This document shows positions 25,227 through 33,521 of a stretch of 64,000 nucleotides of DNA, in pieces. This DNA comes from Streptomyces sp. NBC_00370 (GTDB lineage: Bacteria > Actinomycetota > Actinomycetes > Streptomycetales > Streptomycetaceae). The notes below the pieces were generated by a model. It had not been told where the DNA came from. It saw only the letters and a program-made list of their open reading frames with translations, and made no database searches. The stretch covers positions 5,976,501 through 6,040,500 of the forward strand of contig NZ_CP107968.1 in the NCBI RefSeq assembly GCF_036084755.1, given 5' to 3'. Position 1 is the first letter of the stretch. Each line of letters begins with the position of its first letter. Made by a program: the position numbers and the translations under genes.

Positions 25227-26114
25227 GCTTACTCCTTCGTGCCGCCCGACGCGGGCCGTCTGGTGCGCAACCACTCCCATCAAGCACTGGTTGGCCGACC
25301 ACCCGCCTCCGCTCTACTGATCGTCTCAGCCTGCAAAGCCCGGCCCTCCGTACCCAAGCCGCACGGTGCAGAGGGCTGGCGCAACCTGCCTCCTCTTTGT
25401 CCTGGCGCCCCTTGGCCCTGTGACCGCCCGGGCCCGGCGACGGCCCAGGCGGAGGGTTGCTCCTCTGTGCGGGAATCGCCGGTAAGCGCCAGGACGACTA
25501 GGGATTTCTTGGGTCGGGTGGGGCTGTGCGCCCAGCTACCCGCACCGTTCCGGTGCGGCGAGCGGGTACGGCGTTTGCGCCACTTCCGGGCGCTCCAAGT
25601 CGCCGCCGCGGTCGCGACCCCGGTCGGGCTGATAGACCGTACTGGCCGTGGCACCGTAAAGCCTGGCAATGGGGGGCACTGGCTGAAAAATGTTGCTGGG
25701 GACGTATCCACTTCGGCGTAGGTGTAGTAGGCGGAGACCAAGAGGTCGCGTCGGACCGCGCGCCGCTCGCTGCGCAGTTCATCGAAATTCCCGTGGCGCA
25801 AGCATTGGACCTGTGTTCTTCCATCGCCGGGATGATCATGTCTAGCTTCGGGGGTTCTACTGGGGTCAGAACAGCTTGCTCATCGCTGCCAGCGCATGCC
25901 CAACGGCTGTCGCAGGCAAGTGGCCTGTCTCGGCCCGACAGCCCAGTCGGTGCTTGGGCACCGAGTCGGGCACAGGAGCACGTCACTACGCCCGCCCAGG
26001 ACAGGAGTTGCCGCTCAGGAGCCTGTGCGGGAACGCTTCGCCTGAAAGTATATTTAGGCTCTGCAGACCGACATGATCACTACCGACCGACTGGCGGGGC
26101 GCGACTCTCTTTCC
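25227..26114. other. Intergenic 0.9 kb inside the element, no supported gene
   Basis: Between the divergent Mrr-like and OLD-like genes I see no open frame with convincing protein character. Frames at 25280-25801 and 25498-25986 (minus) have erratic composition. A minus-strand stretch near 25680-25800 (DELRSERRAVRRDLLVSAYY) looks protein-like but has no recognisable continuation and may be a decayed gene. The last 70 bp contain AT-rich TATATT (26049-26054) upstream of the OLD gene, a possible -10 hexamer without a clear -35. Confidence 0.4.
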
Positions 26115-28196
26115 ATGAAGATTCACTCGATTGCTGCCGAGGATTTTCTCTCCTTCGCCTCTCTTGCCTTGCCGCTGCGGTCGGGGACGACCATCGTGAC
26201 TGGACCGAATGGTGCCGGAAAGTCGAACCTGGCGTCCGCTGTGGCGCTACCTCTGCTTGTTCTGGAGCGCGGGCGGCGTGGCGCAGACGCAGACCCGCTG
26301 GAGGTGTTTCAGCAGGCGGGTCGACACGGGGTCGACGCATACGTCGTCAGTCTGGACATCGAGCTCGACCAGGCCTGGGAGGAAGACCTGGTGCGGTGCT
26401 TCGTCGAAGCGGCCGTCGCTTCCGCTGCGCTTGAGGACATTTCCCCGAGCGATCCAAGCCCGCGGGCGGCCGTCCTGTCGCTCTTCACAGAGTTGGGTGT
26501 GGCTGCGGACTCCGTGCGTTCCCTGCTGAGGGGAACATTGGTCGTGGCCTACAACGCCCGGCAGCCAGCACATTGGTGGGCTGCCTGGAATTTCCGCCAC
26601 TCCAACGAGGACTTCCAATTCCTGCTCGAAGGGCCGGGCAGGAACCGGCTTCAGCGAGGTCATATCTTGCCGTGGATGGACGGCCTTGTGAATCCCTTCC
26701 GCGCCACGGTGCCGCCCCTGGGACACGTACCGGACGCAGACAGAACCGGCGGTGTCGCGGTGCTGAGGTCCTTCCTGCGCGAGGGGATGTCGGAGAGAGC
26801 GGGCAAGCCACAGCCCTCCGCAATCGACTTCAGCCGTATGCTCGACTCTCTCGATCAGACGGTCTCGTTTGTCATGCAGGTTCAACCTCTGACGAACGGC
26901 AACGCACGGCAGCCGGTAAGTCTGGGCATGCTCGCCCGGGCACTGGGCTACGAGCACCAGCAGCCCAACGTCCGCTTCGAATTCCGCAGCGTGCTTGCCG
27001 AGGTGCTACGCCGCGGGGTAGTCCTCACCGACAACCGCCGACTACCGCTAGTACGACACTTTCCGCTAGCAGCCCTGGGAGCGCCGGTCGATCTGCGCGA
27101 CGGCAGTGGCGTGGCCGCTGAGCTGTTCCGACTGAAGAACGGAGACCGGAACCAGCAGCAGCGCTTTGAACAGGCTAGGGAAATCTTCACCGGCATCACT
27201 GGGCTTTCCCTGCACCTGCGCAGTGTGCCAGCCGACGACTCCACTCTCTCCATCGACATCCTCGTCGGGGAAGACCGCCAGGCCCGTATCGCCCAGTTCG
27301 CAGGTGCTGGCATCCAGGAGGCGCTCCTGCTGGCCGCTCTGCTCGCTGGCGAACCGGGGCAGGTCGTCGTGCTGGACGAGCCCGCAGTGAATCTGCATCC
27401 CACAATGCAGCGGCGTCTTGCCCGCCGCCTTGCGGATGTCCACGGCATCGTCATCACGCACAGCCCGGACCTGATCATGTGCTCCAGCATCAATGATCTG
27501 GATCGTGTCGTCCGGCTCACTCCGCACCTCGACGGAACCCGGGTTGCCACCCTTTCCGCTCACAACAAAGGGCGGCTTGGGGAGTGGCTGCAGAACCTGC
27601 TGCTGACCGATGTGCGGGCGCTGCTGTTCGCCTCCGCGGTCATCTTGTGTGAAGGCTCCACCGAACTAGGCGCGCTCGGGCGCTGGTGGCAGGACGGTGC
27701 AGCTGGACTAGATGATCCACAGGGCGCCAACATCTCCCTGATCGACGTCAGCGGCGACAACAACTTTGGCGGCTACGTCAACTATTTGGAAGCGTTCCAG
27801 ATCCCTTGGGCGGCCGTGGCTGACGGTCCCGCATTTGTGCCGACCAGCGGGCTCAGCAAGCAACTCGCCAAGCTGGGGCTGGCACCCTCTGACAGGCGCC
27901 CTGACGATGACGAGGTCTTCCAGGCATGGCTGGAGTACTGGAACCGCGTCGGCGTCTTCACCGTCGCGGACACCTTTGGCAGGGATCCAGACAAGTCCGG
28001 CGAGTTCGAGGCATTCCTGGTGCGCCTTGACGAAACCCTACTGGAACAGACTCGCGCCACTCACCGTACGAGCAAGCCACGCATCGGTGCCGCCTTCGCC
28101 GCCGCCCACCCCGACATACCCGACGAGATTGCCGGCCTTTACCAACAGATCCGCGATCATCTCGCATCCCGAACCGGCGCACCACGGGCTCAGTGA
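26115..28196 (+). CDS. OLD-family ATP-dependent nuclease (ABC ATPase plus TOPRIM)
   Basis: A 693-residue protein. The N terminus has MKIHSIAAEDFLSFASL and the Walker A TGPNGAGKSNL (residues 29-39). The ATPase C-lobe has FAGAGIQEALLLAALL, Walker B VVVLDEPAVNLHP (Asp421-Glu422) and the H-loop IVITHSPDLI. A TOPRIM nuclease domain follows, with the acidic VILCEGSTELGALGRWW (Glu513), LIDVSGDNNF and AAVADGPAF. This is the layout of OLD nucleases, including phage P2 Old and the GajA subunit of Gabija. No UvrD-like partner (GajB) follows. The ATG at 26115 gives the usual start; an in-frame ATG at 26073 would add 14 residues. Defence against phage or plasmids is inferred from family and context. Confidence 0.82.
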   Translation: MKIHSIAAEDFLSFASLALPLRSGTTIVTGPNGAGKSNLASAVALPLLVLERGRRGADADPLEVFQQAGRHGVDAYVVSLDIELDQAWEEDLVRCFVEAAVASAALEDISPSDPSPRAAVLSLFTELGVAADSVRSLLRGTLVVAYNARQPAHWWAAWNFRHSNEDFQFLLEGPGRNRLQRGHILPWMDGLVNPFRATVPPLGHVPDADRTGGVAVLRSFLREGMSERAGKPQPSAIDFSRMLDSLDQTVSFVMQVQPLTNGNARQPVSLGMLARALGYEHQQPNVRFEFRSVLAEVLRRGVVLTDNRRLPLVRHFPLAALGAPVDLRDGSGVAAELFRLKNGDRNQQQRFEQAREIFTGITGLSLHLRSVPADDSTLSIDILVGEDRQARIAQFAGAGIQEALLLAALLAGEPGQVVVLDEPAVNLHPTMQRRLARRLADVHGIVITHSPDLIMCSSINDLDRVVRLTPHLDGTRVATLSAHNKGRLGEWLQNLLLTDVRALLFASAVILCEGSTELGALGRWWQDGAAGLDDPQGANISLIDVSGDNNFGGYVNYLEAFQIPWAAVADGPAFVPTSGLSKQLAKLGLAPSDRRPDDDEVFQAWLEYWNRVGVFTVADTFGRDPDKSGEFEAFLVRLDETLLEQTRATHRTSKPRIGAAFAAAHPDIPDEIAGLYQQIRDHLASRTGAPRAQ

Positions 28197-28677
28197 CTCG
28201 CAGGCATCGGCATGATCGTCCCTTGTCGGAGAACGACAACCCTGATGAGAGAGGCATTTGGCGACGCCGGTGGCCAACCGGTGGCCGGATGCCTTTGGCT
28301 GATGCGACCGAGGCAGCACAGGCCCAACCAATCGCAGGTGTTCTGATCAGGCAGGGCAGCACTACCGAGCATGGGCTGGCACCCCGGGTCTGACCCCCAC
28401 GGTCTCGCCGTGGGTAGGTCGCGCGGGGGGTCAACCACCCGGCAGATGCCTAAAGCGGGCCGCTCCTGCCGGGATGCCGGCGGTGTGACCGTAGGGACCA
28501 CGCTTCTCCGGGTGGTGGGAACCGCGCCGCCGCACCTGGTGGAGGCCCTTCTGCAGTCCGGGATCCCAGGGGCTTTCAGCTCCGTCGGAAGGACTTCCGG
28601 GGGATGTTCCGCCGTGCAAGCACGGAAGGCTCCGACAGAGCTGAAAGGCAGGAACCCGCAGGTCGGGTACGGCCCGG
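28197..28677. other. Structured non-coding 0.5 kb at the sdaA end of the element
   Basis: No convincing gene is present. Two strong secondary-structure elements are visible. At 28391-28433 an inner 7-bp stem (28396-28402 with 28408-28414) competes with an outer stem pairing TGACCCCC (28391-28398) with GGGGGTCA (28426-28433). At 28573-28589 and 28631-28647, 17-nt arms pair with one mismatch across a 41-nt loop. These could be terminators for the OLD gene, recombinase arm sites, or a non-coding RNA. Confidence 0.45.
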
Positions 28678-28734
28678 TCAGCACTCGATGATGTTGACCG
28701 CCAGGCCGCCGCGGGCTGTCTCCTTGTATTTGAC
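28678..28734 (-). repeat. Attachment-site repeat, sdaA side (functional gene tail)
   Basis: This is the in-frame 3' end of sdaA and the partner of the repeat at 23803-23859. Identity stops abruptly at 28678 on the left, where element DNA begins, marking the element's right boundary. Because the gene still ends in the expected Asn-Ile-Ile-Glu-Cys, integration regenerated an intact serine dehydratase. Confidence 0.72.
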
Positions 28735-30060
28735 CGACATGTCCGCGCCGGTCTCCTTCATCGTCTTGATGACCTTGTCCAGCGAGACCTTGTGGCTGCC
28801 GTCGCCGCGCAGGGCCATCTTCGCCGCCGTGACCGCCTTCACCGCCGCCATGCCGTTGCGTTCGATGCACGGGATCTGGACCAGGCCGCCGACCGGGTCG
28901 CAGGTCAGGCCCAGGTTGTGTTCCATGCCGATCTCCGCCGCGTTCTCGACCTGTTCGGGGCTGCCGCCCAGCACCTCCGCCAGGGCGCCCGCCGCCATGG
29001 AGCAGGCCGAGCCGACCTCGCCCTGGCAGCCGACCTCGGCGCCGGAGATGGAGGCGTTCTCCTTGAAGAGCATGCCGATGGCGCCGGCGGCGAGGAGGAA
29101 GCGGACCACGTTGTCGTCCTTCTCGCGGTCCGTCGCGCCGCCCGCCGCGAAGTTCATGTAGTAGTGCAGGACCGCCGGGATGATGCCCGCCGCGCCGTTG
29201 GTGGGGGCCGTGACGACCCGCCCGCCGGCCGCGTTCTCCTCGTTCACCGCCATCGCGTAGAGCGTCAGCCACTCCATGGCGTGCGCCTGGCGGTCGCCCT
29301 CGGCGCGTAGCTGGCGGGCGGAGTGGGCGGCCCGGCGGCGGACCTTCAGGCCGCCGGGGAGTATCCCCTCGCGGGACATCCCGCGCGCCACGCAGGCCTG
29401 CATGACCTGCCAGATCTCCAGCAGCCCCGCCCGGATCTCGTCCTCCGTGCGCCAGGCCTTCTCGTTGTCCAGCATCAGGGCCGAGATCGACAGGCCGGTC
29501 TCCCGGGAGAGCCGCAGCAGCTCGTCACCGGTGCGGAAGGGGTGCTTCAGCACGGTGTCGTCCAGCTTGATGCGGTCCTCGGCCGCCGCGTCCTCGTCCA
29601 CGACGAAGCCGCCGCCCACCGAGTAGTACGTCTTCTCCAGCAGCGTCCCGCCGTCGGCGTCGAAGGCGTGCACCGTCATACCGTTCGGGTGGTACGGGAG
29701 CGCCTTGCGGCGGTGCAGCACCAGGTCGGTGTCTGCGTCGAAGGCGATGTCGTGCATGCCGAGCAGATTGAGCCTGCCGCTGGTGCGGATACGTTCCGCC
29801 TCGGCGTCCGCGTTCTCCACGTCGACCGTACGGGGCGAATCGCCCGCCAGGCCGAGCAGGACCGCCTTGGGGGTGCCGTGGCCGTGGCCGGTCGCGCCGA
29901 GCGAGCCGAAGAGTTCGGCCCGTACGGAGACGGTGTGGGCGATGAGGCCCTCGTTCTTGAGCCGGCGGGCGAACAGGCCCGCCGCGCGCATCGGGCCGAC
30001 CGTATGGGAACTCGAAGGGCCGATACCGATCGAGAACAGGTCGAAGACCGAGATGGCCAC
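28678..30060 (-). CDS. sdaA: L-serine ammonia-lyase (serine dehydratase), iron-sulfur type
   Basis: The 460-residue single-chain enzyme converts L-serine to pyruvate and ammonia with a [4Fe-4S] cluster. The beta domain begins SVFDLFSIGIGPSSSHTVGPMRA. The alpha domain has TAPTNGAAGIIPAVLHYY, cluster cysteines in VGCQGEVGSACSMAAGAL and LTCDPVGGLVQIPC. The terminal Cys matches the tail-in-mouth residue described for the Legionella enzyme. The GTG start has AAGGAG 7 nt upstream. It follows glyA on the same strand, linking serine and glycine interconversion to pyruvate. Its last codons are the attachment site of the adjacent mobile element. Confidence 0.96.
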   Translation of the reverse strand: MAISVFDLFSIGIGPSSSHTVGPMRAAGLFARRLKNEGLIAHTVSVRAELFGSLGATGHGHGTPKAVLLGLAGDSPRTVDVENADAEAERIRTSGRLNLLGMHDIAFDADTDLVLHRRKALPYHPNGMTVHAFDADGGTLLEKTYYSVGGGFVVDEDAAAEDRIKLDDTVLKHPFRTGDELLRLSRETGLSISALMLDNEKAWRTEDEIRAGLLEIWQVMQACVARGMSREGILPGGLKVRRRAAHSARQLRAEGDRQAHAMEWLTLYAMAVNEENAAGGRVVTAPTNGAAGIIPAVLHYYMNFAAGGATDREKDDNVVRFLLAAGAIGMLFKENASISGAEVGCQGEVGSACSMAAGALAEVLGGSPEQVENAAEIGMEHNLGLTCDPVGGLVQIPCIERNGMAAVKAVTAAKMALRGDGSHKVSLDKVIKTMKETGADMSVKYKETARGGLAVNIIEC

Positions 30061-30134
30061 GGTGGAACTCCTTGCTGGTTGGTAGACGCCGTTGTCTGCC
30101 GGGGTGGTGCAGAGGTAGCGAGGTCCACACGGTG

Positions 30135-30174
30135 CGGGGCACCGCGCGCACGGTCCAGTGTGCGCGGTGCCCCG
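30135..30174. terminator. Strong hairpin between glyA and sdaA
   Basis: Arms 30135-30146 and 30163-30174 pair perfectly over 12 bp, and pairing continues inward to 17 bp with one G-U pair. Reading leftward it follows glyA and precedes sdaA by about 75 nt, so it should limit readthrough and allow separate control of sdaA. Confidence 0.65.
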
Positions 30175-30224
30175 TGTCCGTACAGGTATGACCGCCTGTG
30201 TGACTGCTTACAGGCCGGTGCGGT

Positions 30225-31493
30225 TCAGAGGGAGGGGTACAGCGGGTGCTTCGCCGCGAGCGCCGAGACCCGGGCGGACAGCGCCGCACGGTCGAACTCC
30301 GGCTTCAGCGCCGCCGCGATGATGTCGGCGACCTCGGTGAAGTCCTCGGCGGTGAAGCCGCGGGTGGCGAGCGCCGGGGTGCCGATCCGCAGACCGGACG
30401 TGACCATCGGGGGGCGCGGGTCGTTCGGGACCGCGTTGCGGTTGACCGTGATGCCGACCTCGTGCAGCCGGTCTTCCGCCTGCTGGCCGTCCAGCTCCGA
30501 GTTCCGCAGGTCGACGAGGACCAGATGGACGTCGGTGCCGCCGGACAGCACGGAGACGCCGTGCTCCGTGACGTCGTCCTGGACCAGCCGCTCGGCCAGG
30601 ATCCGGGCGCCGTCCAGGGTGCGCTGCTGGCGCTCCTTGAACTCGTCCGATGCCGCGACCTTGAAGGAGACGGCCTTCGCCGCGATGACATGCTCCAGCG
30701 GACCGCCCTGCTGGCCGGGGAAGACCGCGGAGTTGATCTTCTTGGCCAGCTCCTGGGTGGACAGGATCACGCCGCCGCGCGGGCCGCCGAGGGTCTTGTG
30801 CGTGGTCGTGGTGACGACGTGCGCGTGCGGCACCGGGTTGGGGTGCAGCCCGGCGGCGACCAGACCCGCGAAGTGCGCCATGTCGACCATCAGGTACGCG
30901 CCGACCTCGTCGGCGATCCGCCGGAACGCCGCGAAGTCCAGCTGGCGCGGGTACGCGGACCAGCCGGCCACGATGAGCTGCGGACGCGACTCCTTGGCGA
31001 GGCGCTCGACCTCGGCCATGTCGACCTGGCCGCTCGTGGCGTCCACGTGGTACGGCACGACGTTGTAGAGCTTGCCGGAGAAGTTGATCTTCATGCCGTG
31101 GGTCAGGTGCCCGCCGTGGGCGAGGTTCAGACCCATGATCGTGTCGCCCGGCTTCAGCAGCGCGAACATCGCCGCCGCGTTGGCCTGCGCGCCCGAGTGC
31201 GGCTGCACATTGGCGTGCTCGGCGCCGAACAGCGCCTTGACGCGGTCGATCGCGATCTGCTCGATCACGTCCACGTGCTCACAGCCGCCGTAGTAGCGGC
31301 GGCCCGGGTAGCCCTCGGCGTACTTGTTGGTCAGGACCGAGCCCTGGGCCTCCATGACGGCGACCGGGGCGAAGTTCTCCGACGCGATCATTTCGAGGGT
31401 GGACTGCTGGCGGTCCAGCTCGGCGTCGACAGCGGCGGCGACGTCCGGGTCGAGCTCGTGGAGCGAGGTGTTGAGGAGCGACTTCGAAGACAT
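30225..31493 (-). CDS. glyA: Serine hydroxymethyltransferase
   Basis: This 422-residue PLP enzyme interconverts serine and glycine with tetrahydrofolate. Hallmarks are STLEMIASENFAP near the N terminus, YAEGYPGRRYYGGCEHVD, NLAHGGHLTHG and the PLP lysine region VVTTTTHKTLGGPRGG. The ATG at 31493 is preferred over the adjacent GTG at 31496 because AGGGA lies 5 nt upstream. It follows gcvH by 16 nt, so it is probably cotranscribed with gcvT and gcvH and shares their glycine-riboswitch control. Confidence 0.97.
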   Translation of the reverse strand: MSSKSLLNTSLHELDPDVAAAVDAELDRQQSTLEMIASENFAPVAVMEAQGSVLTNKYAEGYPGRRYYGGCEHVDVIEQIAIDRVKALFGAEHANVQPHSGAQANAAAMFALLKPGDTIMGLNLAHGGHLTHGMKINFSGKLYNVVPYHVDATSGQVDMAEVERLAKESRPQLIVAGWSAYPRQLDFAAFRRIADEVGAYLMVDMAHFAGLVAAGLHPNPVPHAHVVTTTTHKTLGGPRGGVILSTQELAKKINSAVFPGQQGGPLEHVIAAKAVSFKVAASDEFKERQQRTLDGARILAERLVQDDVTEHGVSVLSGGTDVHLVLVDLRNSELDGQQAEDRLHEVGITVNRNAVPNDPRPPMVTSGLRIGTPALATRGFTAEDFTEVADIIAAALKPEFDRAALSARVSALAAKHPLYPSL

Positions 31494-31509
31494 CACAGTC
31501 CCTGGGGTG

Positions 31510-31887
31510 TCAGTTGCCGGAAAATTCCGTGTACTCGTCGGCGCTGAGCAGATCGCCCGGCTCTTCGGCGACGCGCACCTTGAACAGCCAGCCGCCCTCG
31601 AAGGGAGCGGTGTTCACCAGCGAGGGGTCGTCCACGACGCTCTGGTTCGTCTCGGTGACCTCGCCGGTCACCGGCGCGTAGAGATCGCTGACCGACTTGG
31701 TCGACTCCAGCTCGCCGCAGGTCTCGCCCGCGGTCACCGTGTCACCGACCTCAGGGAGCTGGACGTACACGACATCGCCGAGCGCGTTGGCCGCGAACTC
31801 GGTGATACCGACTGTCGACACGCCGTCCTCGACGGTCGTCAGCCACTCGTGCTCCTTGCTGTAGCGCAGCTGCTGGGGGTTGCTCAT
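31510..31887 (-). CDS. gcvH: Glycine cleavage system H protein
   Basis: A 125-residue lipoyl carrier of the glycine cleavage complex. The lipoylated lysine sits in CGELESTKSVSDLYAPVTGEV, about residue 64. The N terminus KEHEWLTTVEDGVSTVGITEFA is typical. The gene lies between gcvT (88-nt gap) and glyA (16-nt gap) on the same strand. The P protein (gcvP) is not in the window. Confidence 0.97.
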   Translation of the reverse strand: MSNPQQLRYSKEHEWLTTVEDGVSTVGITEFAANALGDVVYVQLPEVGDTVTAGETCGELESTKSVSDLYAPVTGEVTETNQSVVDDPSLVNTAPFEGGWLFKVRVAEEPGDLLSADEYTEFSGN

Positions 31888-31975
31888 GGTCTGAATTCTC
31901 CTGTACGCGGGGGAGTGGTGGGGAACAGTCGTCTTGCGGACTGAGACGCCGGTATCAGCTCTGACGCTCTCGCTA

Positions 31976-33100
31976 TCACTTCTGACGCTTGTAGAACGGC
32001 AGCGCCACGACCTCGTACGGCTCGTGCGAGCCGCGGATGTCGACCCCGACGCCCTTGGCGCCGGGCTCGGCGTGGGCCGCGTCGACGTACGCCATGGCGA
32101 TCGGCCTGCCCAGCGTCGGGGAGGGCGCGCCGGACGTGACCTCGCCCACGACCGCGCCGCCCACGACGACGTGGTAGCCGGCGCGCGGCACCCTGCGGCC
32201 CTCGGCGATCAGCCCGACCAGTTTGCGCGGCGGCGCGACGGCGGTCAGCTCGACGGCGGTCGCGAGCGCCATCCGGCCGACGAAATCTCCGCCGTTGGAG
32301 GTCTTCTCGAACTTGACCACCCTGCCGAGACCCGCGTCGAACGGGGTGAGGCTCGCGGTCAGCTCGTTGCCGTAGAGCGGCATGCCCGCTTCGAGCCGGA
32401 GCGTGTCGCGGCAGGAGAGGCCGCACGGTACGAGACCGGCGCCCGCGCCCGCCTCGGTCAGCGCCTGCCACACCCGCTCGGCGTCGGCGGGGGCCAGGAA
32501 CAGCTCGAAGCCGTCCTCGCCGGTGTAGCCGGTACGGGCGATCAGCGCCCGCACCCCGGCCACGGTGCCGGGCAGCCCCGCGTAGTACTTCAGCCCGTCG
32601 AGGTCGGCGTCGGTCAGCTGCTTGAGGATGCCGGAGGACTCCGGGCCCTGGATCGCGAGCAGCGCGTACGCGTCGCGGTCGTCGCGCACCTCGGCGTCGA
32701 ACCCGGCGGCGCGCCCGGTCAGCGCGTCGAGGACGGTCTGCGCGTTGGACGCGTTCGCGACGACCAGATACGTCTCGTCGGCGAGGCGGTAGACGATCAG
32801 GTCGTCCAGGATGCCGCCGTCCTCCTGGCAGATCATCGTGTAGCGGGCGCGGCCCACGGCCACGGCGCCGATGTTGCCGACCAGCGCGTAGTCGAGGAGC
32901 TGACCCGCCGCCGGGCCCGAGACGGTGATCTCACCCATGTGGGAGAGGTCGAAGAGGCCGGCCTTCGTACGGACCGCGGTGTGCTCGTCGCGCTCGCTGC
33001 CGTACCGCAGCGGCATGTCCCAGCCGGCGAAGTCGGTCATGGTGGCGCCCAGCGCGCGGTGCGTGGCGTCGAGGGCGGTGCGGCGGGGGGAAGGGCTCAT
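31976..33100 (-). CDS. gcvT: Glycine cleavage system T protein (aminomethyltransferase)
   Basis: A 374-residue protein that transfers the methylene group from the aminomethyl-lipoyl H protein to tetrahydrofolate, releasing ammonia. Motifs are DFAGWDMPLRYGS near residue 24, FDLSHMGEITVSGP, ARTGYTGEDGFELF and CGLSCRDTLRLEAGMPLYG. The ATG at 33100 has GGGAG 6 nt upstream; the frame extends 19 codons further, but that part lies in the riboswitch expression platform. It is the first gene of the gcvT-gcvH-glyA set. Confidence 0.95.
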   Translation of the reverse strand: MSPSPRRTALDATHRALGATMTDFAGWDMPLRYGSERDEHTAVRTKAGLFDLSHMGEITVSGPAAGQLLDYALVGNIGAVAVGRARYTMICQEDGGILDDLIVYRLADETYLVVANASNAQTVLDALTGRAAGFDAEVRDDRDAYALLAIQGPESSGILKQLTDADLDGLKYYAGLPGTVAGVRALIARTGYTGEDGFELFLAPADAERVWQALTEAGAGAGLVPCGLSCRDTLRLEAGMPLYGNELTASLTPFDAGLGRVVKFEKTSNGGDFVGRMALATAVELTAVAPPRKLVGLIAEGRRVPRAGYHVVVGGAVVGEVTSGAPSPTLGRPIAMAYVDAAHAEPGAKGVGVDIRGSHEPYEVVALPFYKRQK

Positions 33101-33129
33101 CGATGGCTCCCAGGGCATGGCTGATGACA

Positions 33130-33358
33130 GGCGAGGACGTTCCTCCCCATCTGTCATCGGAACCTGAGAGGTTCACCACGACCGCACGTACTACATACGT
33201 GCGCACAGCCGTGGTTTGCACCGTGGGTGGGACCGCAGAGCTGCGGCCCGCTTTTCAGATCTGCCTCATCCGCGCGGTACGGGGCCTGAGAGATTCAAGG
33301 GAGGAACTTGCTCCTTCGGCGCCCGGCGCATGTGGTGGCCGGGACTCTCCCGCGCGGA
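33130..33358 (-). ncRNA. Glycine riboswitch (tandem aptamers) upstream of gcvT
   Basis: On the minus strand the first aptamer starts GCGGGAGAGTCCCGG (about 33355-33341), contains the conserved GCGCCGAAGGAGCAA (about 33321-33307) and closes with TCTCTCAGGCCCC (about 33295-33283). A second, more divergent unit follows and ends with CCTCTCAGGTTCCGATGACAGA (around 33170-33145), the usual 3' glycine-aptamer pattern. It lies directly upstream of gcvT, as expected for glycine-induced cleavage-system expression. Boundaries are approximate. Confidence 0.88.
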
Positions 33359-33521
33359 TTCAAACGGCCGGTATGCAGTTGGCGCGGACATCATCGCACG
33401 CATCCCGGTCCGGCACACCCCGGGAGAGGGTTGTGGGACATTACCTTTTCTTTACACTTCTTGGGCAAGTAGAAGCAAGAGTCGTCGTGGGCCGAGGGAT
33501 GACCATGACAGGGGGACGGCG

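Larger units (their letters stand above)
23803..28734. mobile_element. 4.9-kb integrated element in the 3' end of sdaA carrying nuclease genes
   Basis: The last 57 bp of sdaA (28678-28734) recur at 23803-23859 with 53 of 57 identities, the first 28 bp being exact, and in the same orientation. Between the repeats lie a decayed tyrosine recombinase abutting the left repeat, an Mrr-like endonuclease gene, an OLD-family nuclease gene and non-coding DNA. This is the structure left by site-specific integration into the end of a protein gene, with the gene tail regenerated. The cargo resembles a phage-defence island. The recombinase is broken, so the element is probably fixed. No conjugation or replication genes are seen, so it may be a remnant of a larger integrative element or a satellite. 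Confidence 0.75.

Noticed and set aside
25280..25801. 173-codon minus-strand frame inside the sdaA element
   Set aside because: Apart from a short protein-like start, the composition is irregular and no family or ribosome binding site was recognised; described as intergenic instead.
26115..28196. Gabija system
   Set aside because: The OLD/TOPRIM protein resembles GajA in layout, but no UvrD-like GajB gene follows; the next gene is sdaA.
28391..28647. Right end of an IS200/IS605 element with a guide-like RNA
   Set aside because: The stem structures are suggestive, but there is no TnpA or TnpB frame nearby and no recognisable end motif.
23803..28734. Actinomycete integrative conjugative element (AICE)
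   Set aside because: No replication initiator, FtsK-like transfer protein or excisionase is visible; only an integrase remnant and nuclease genes are present.
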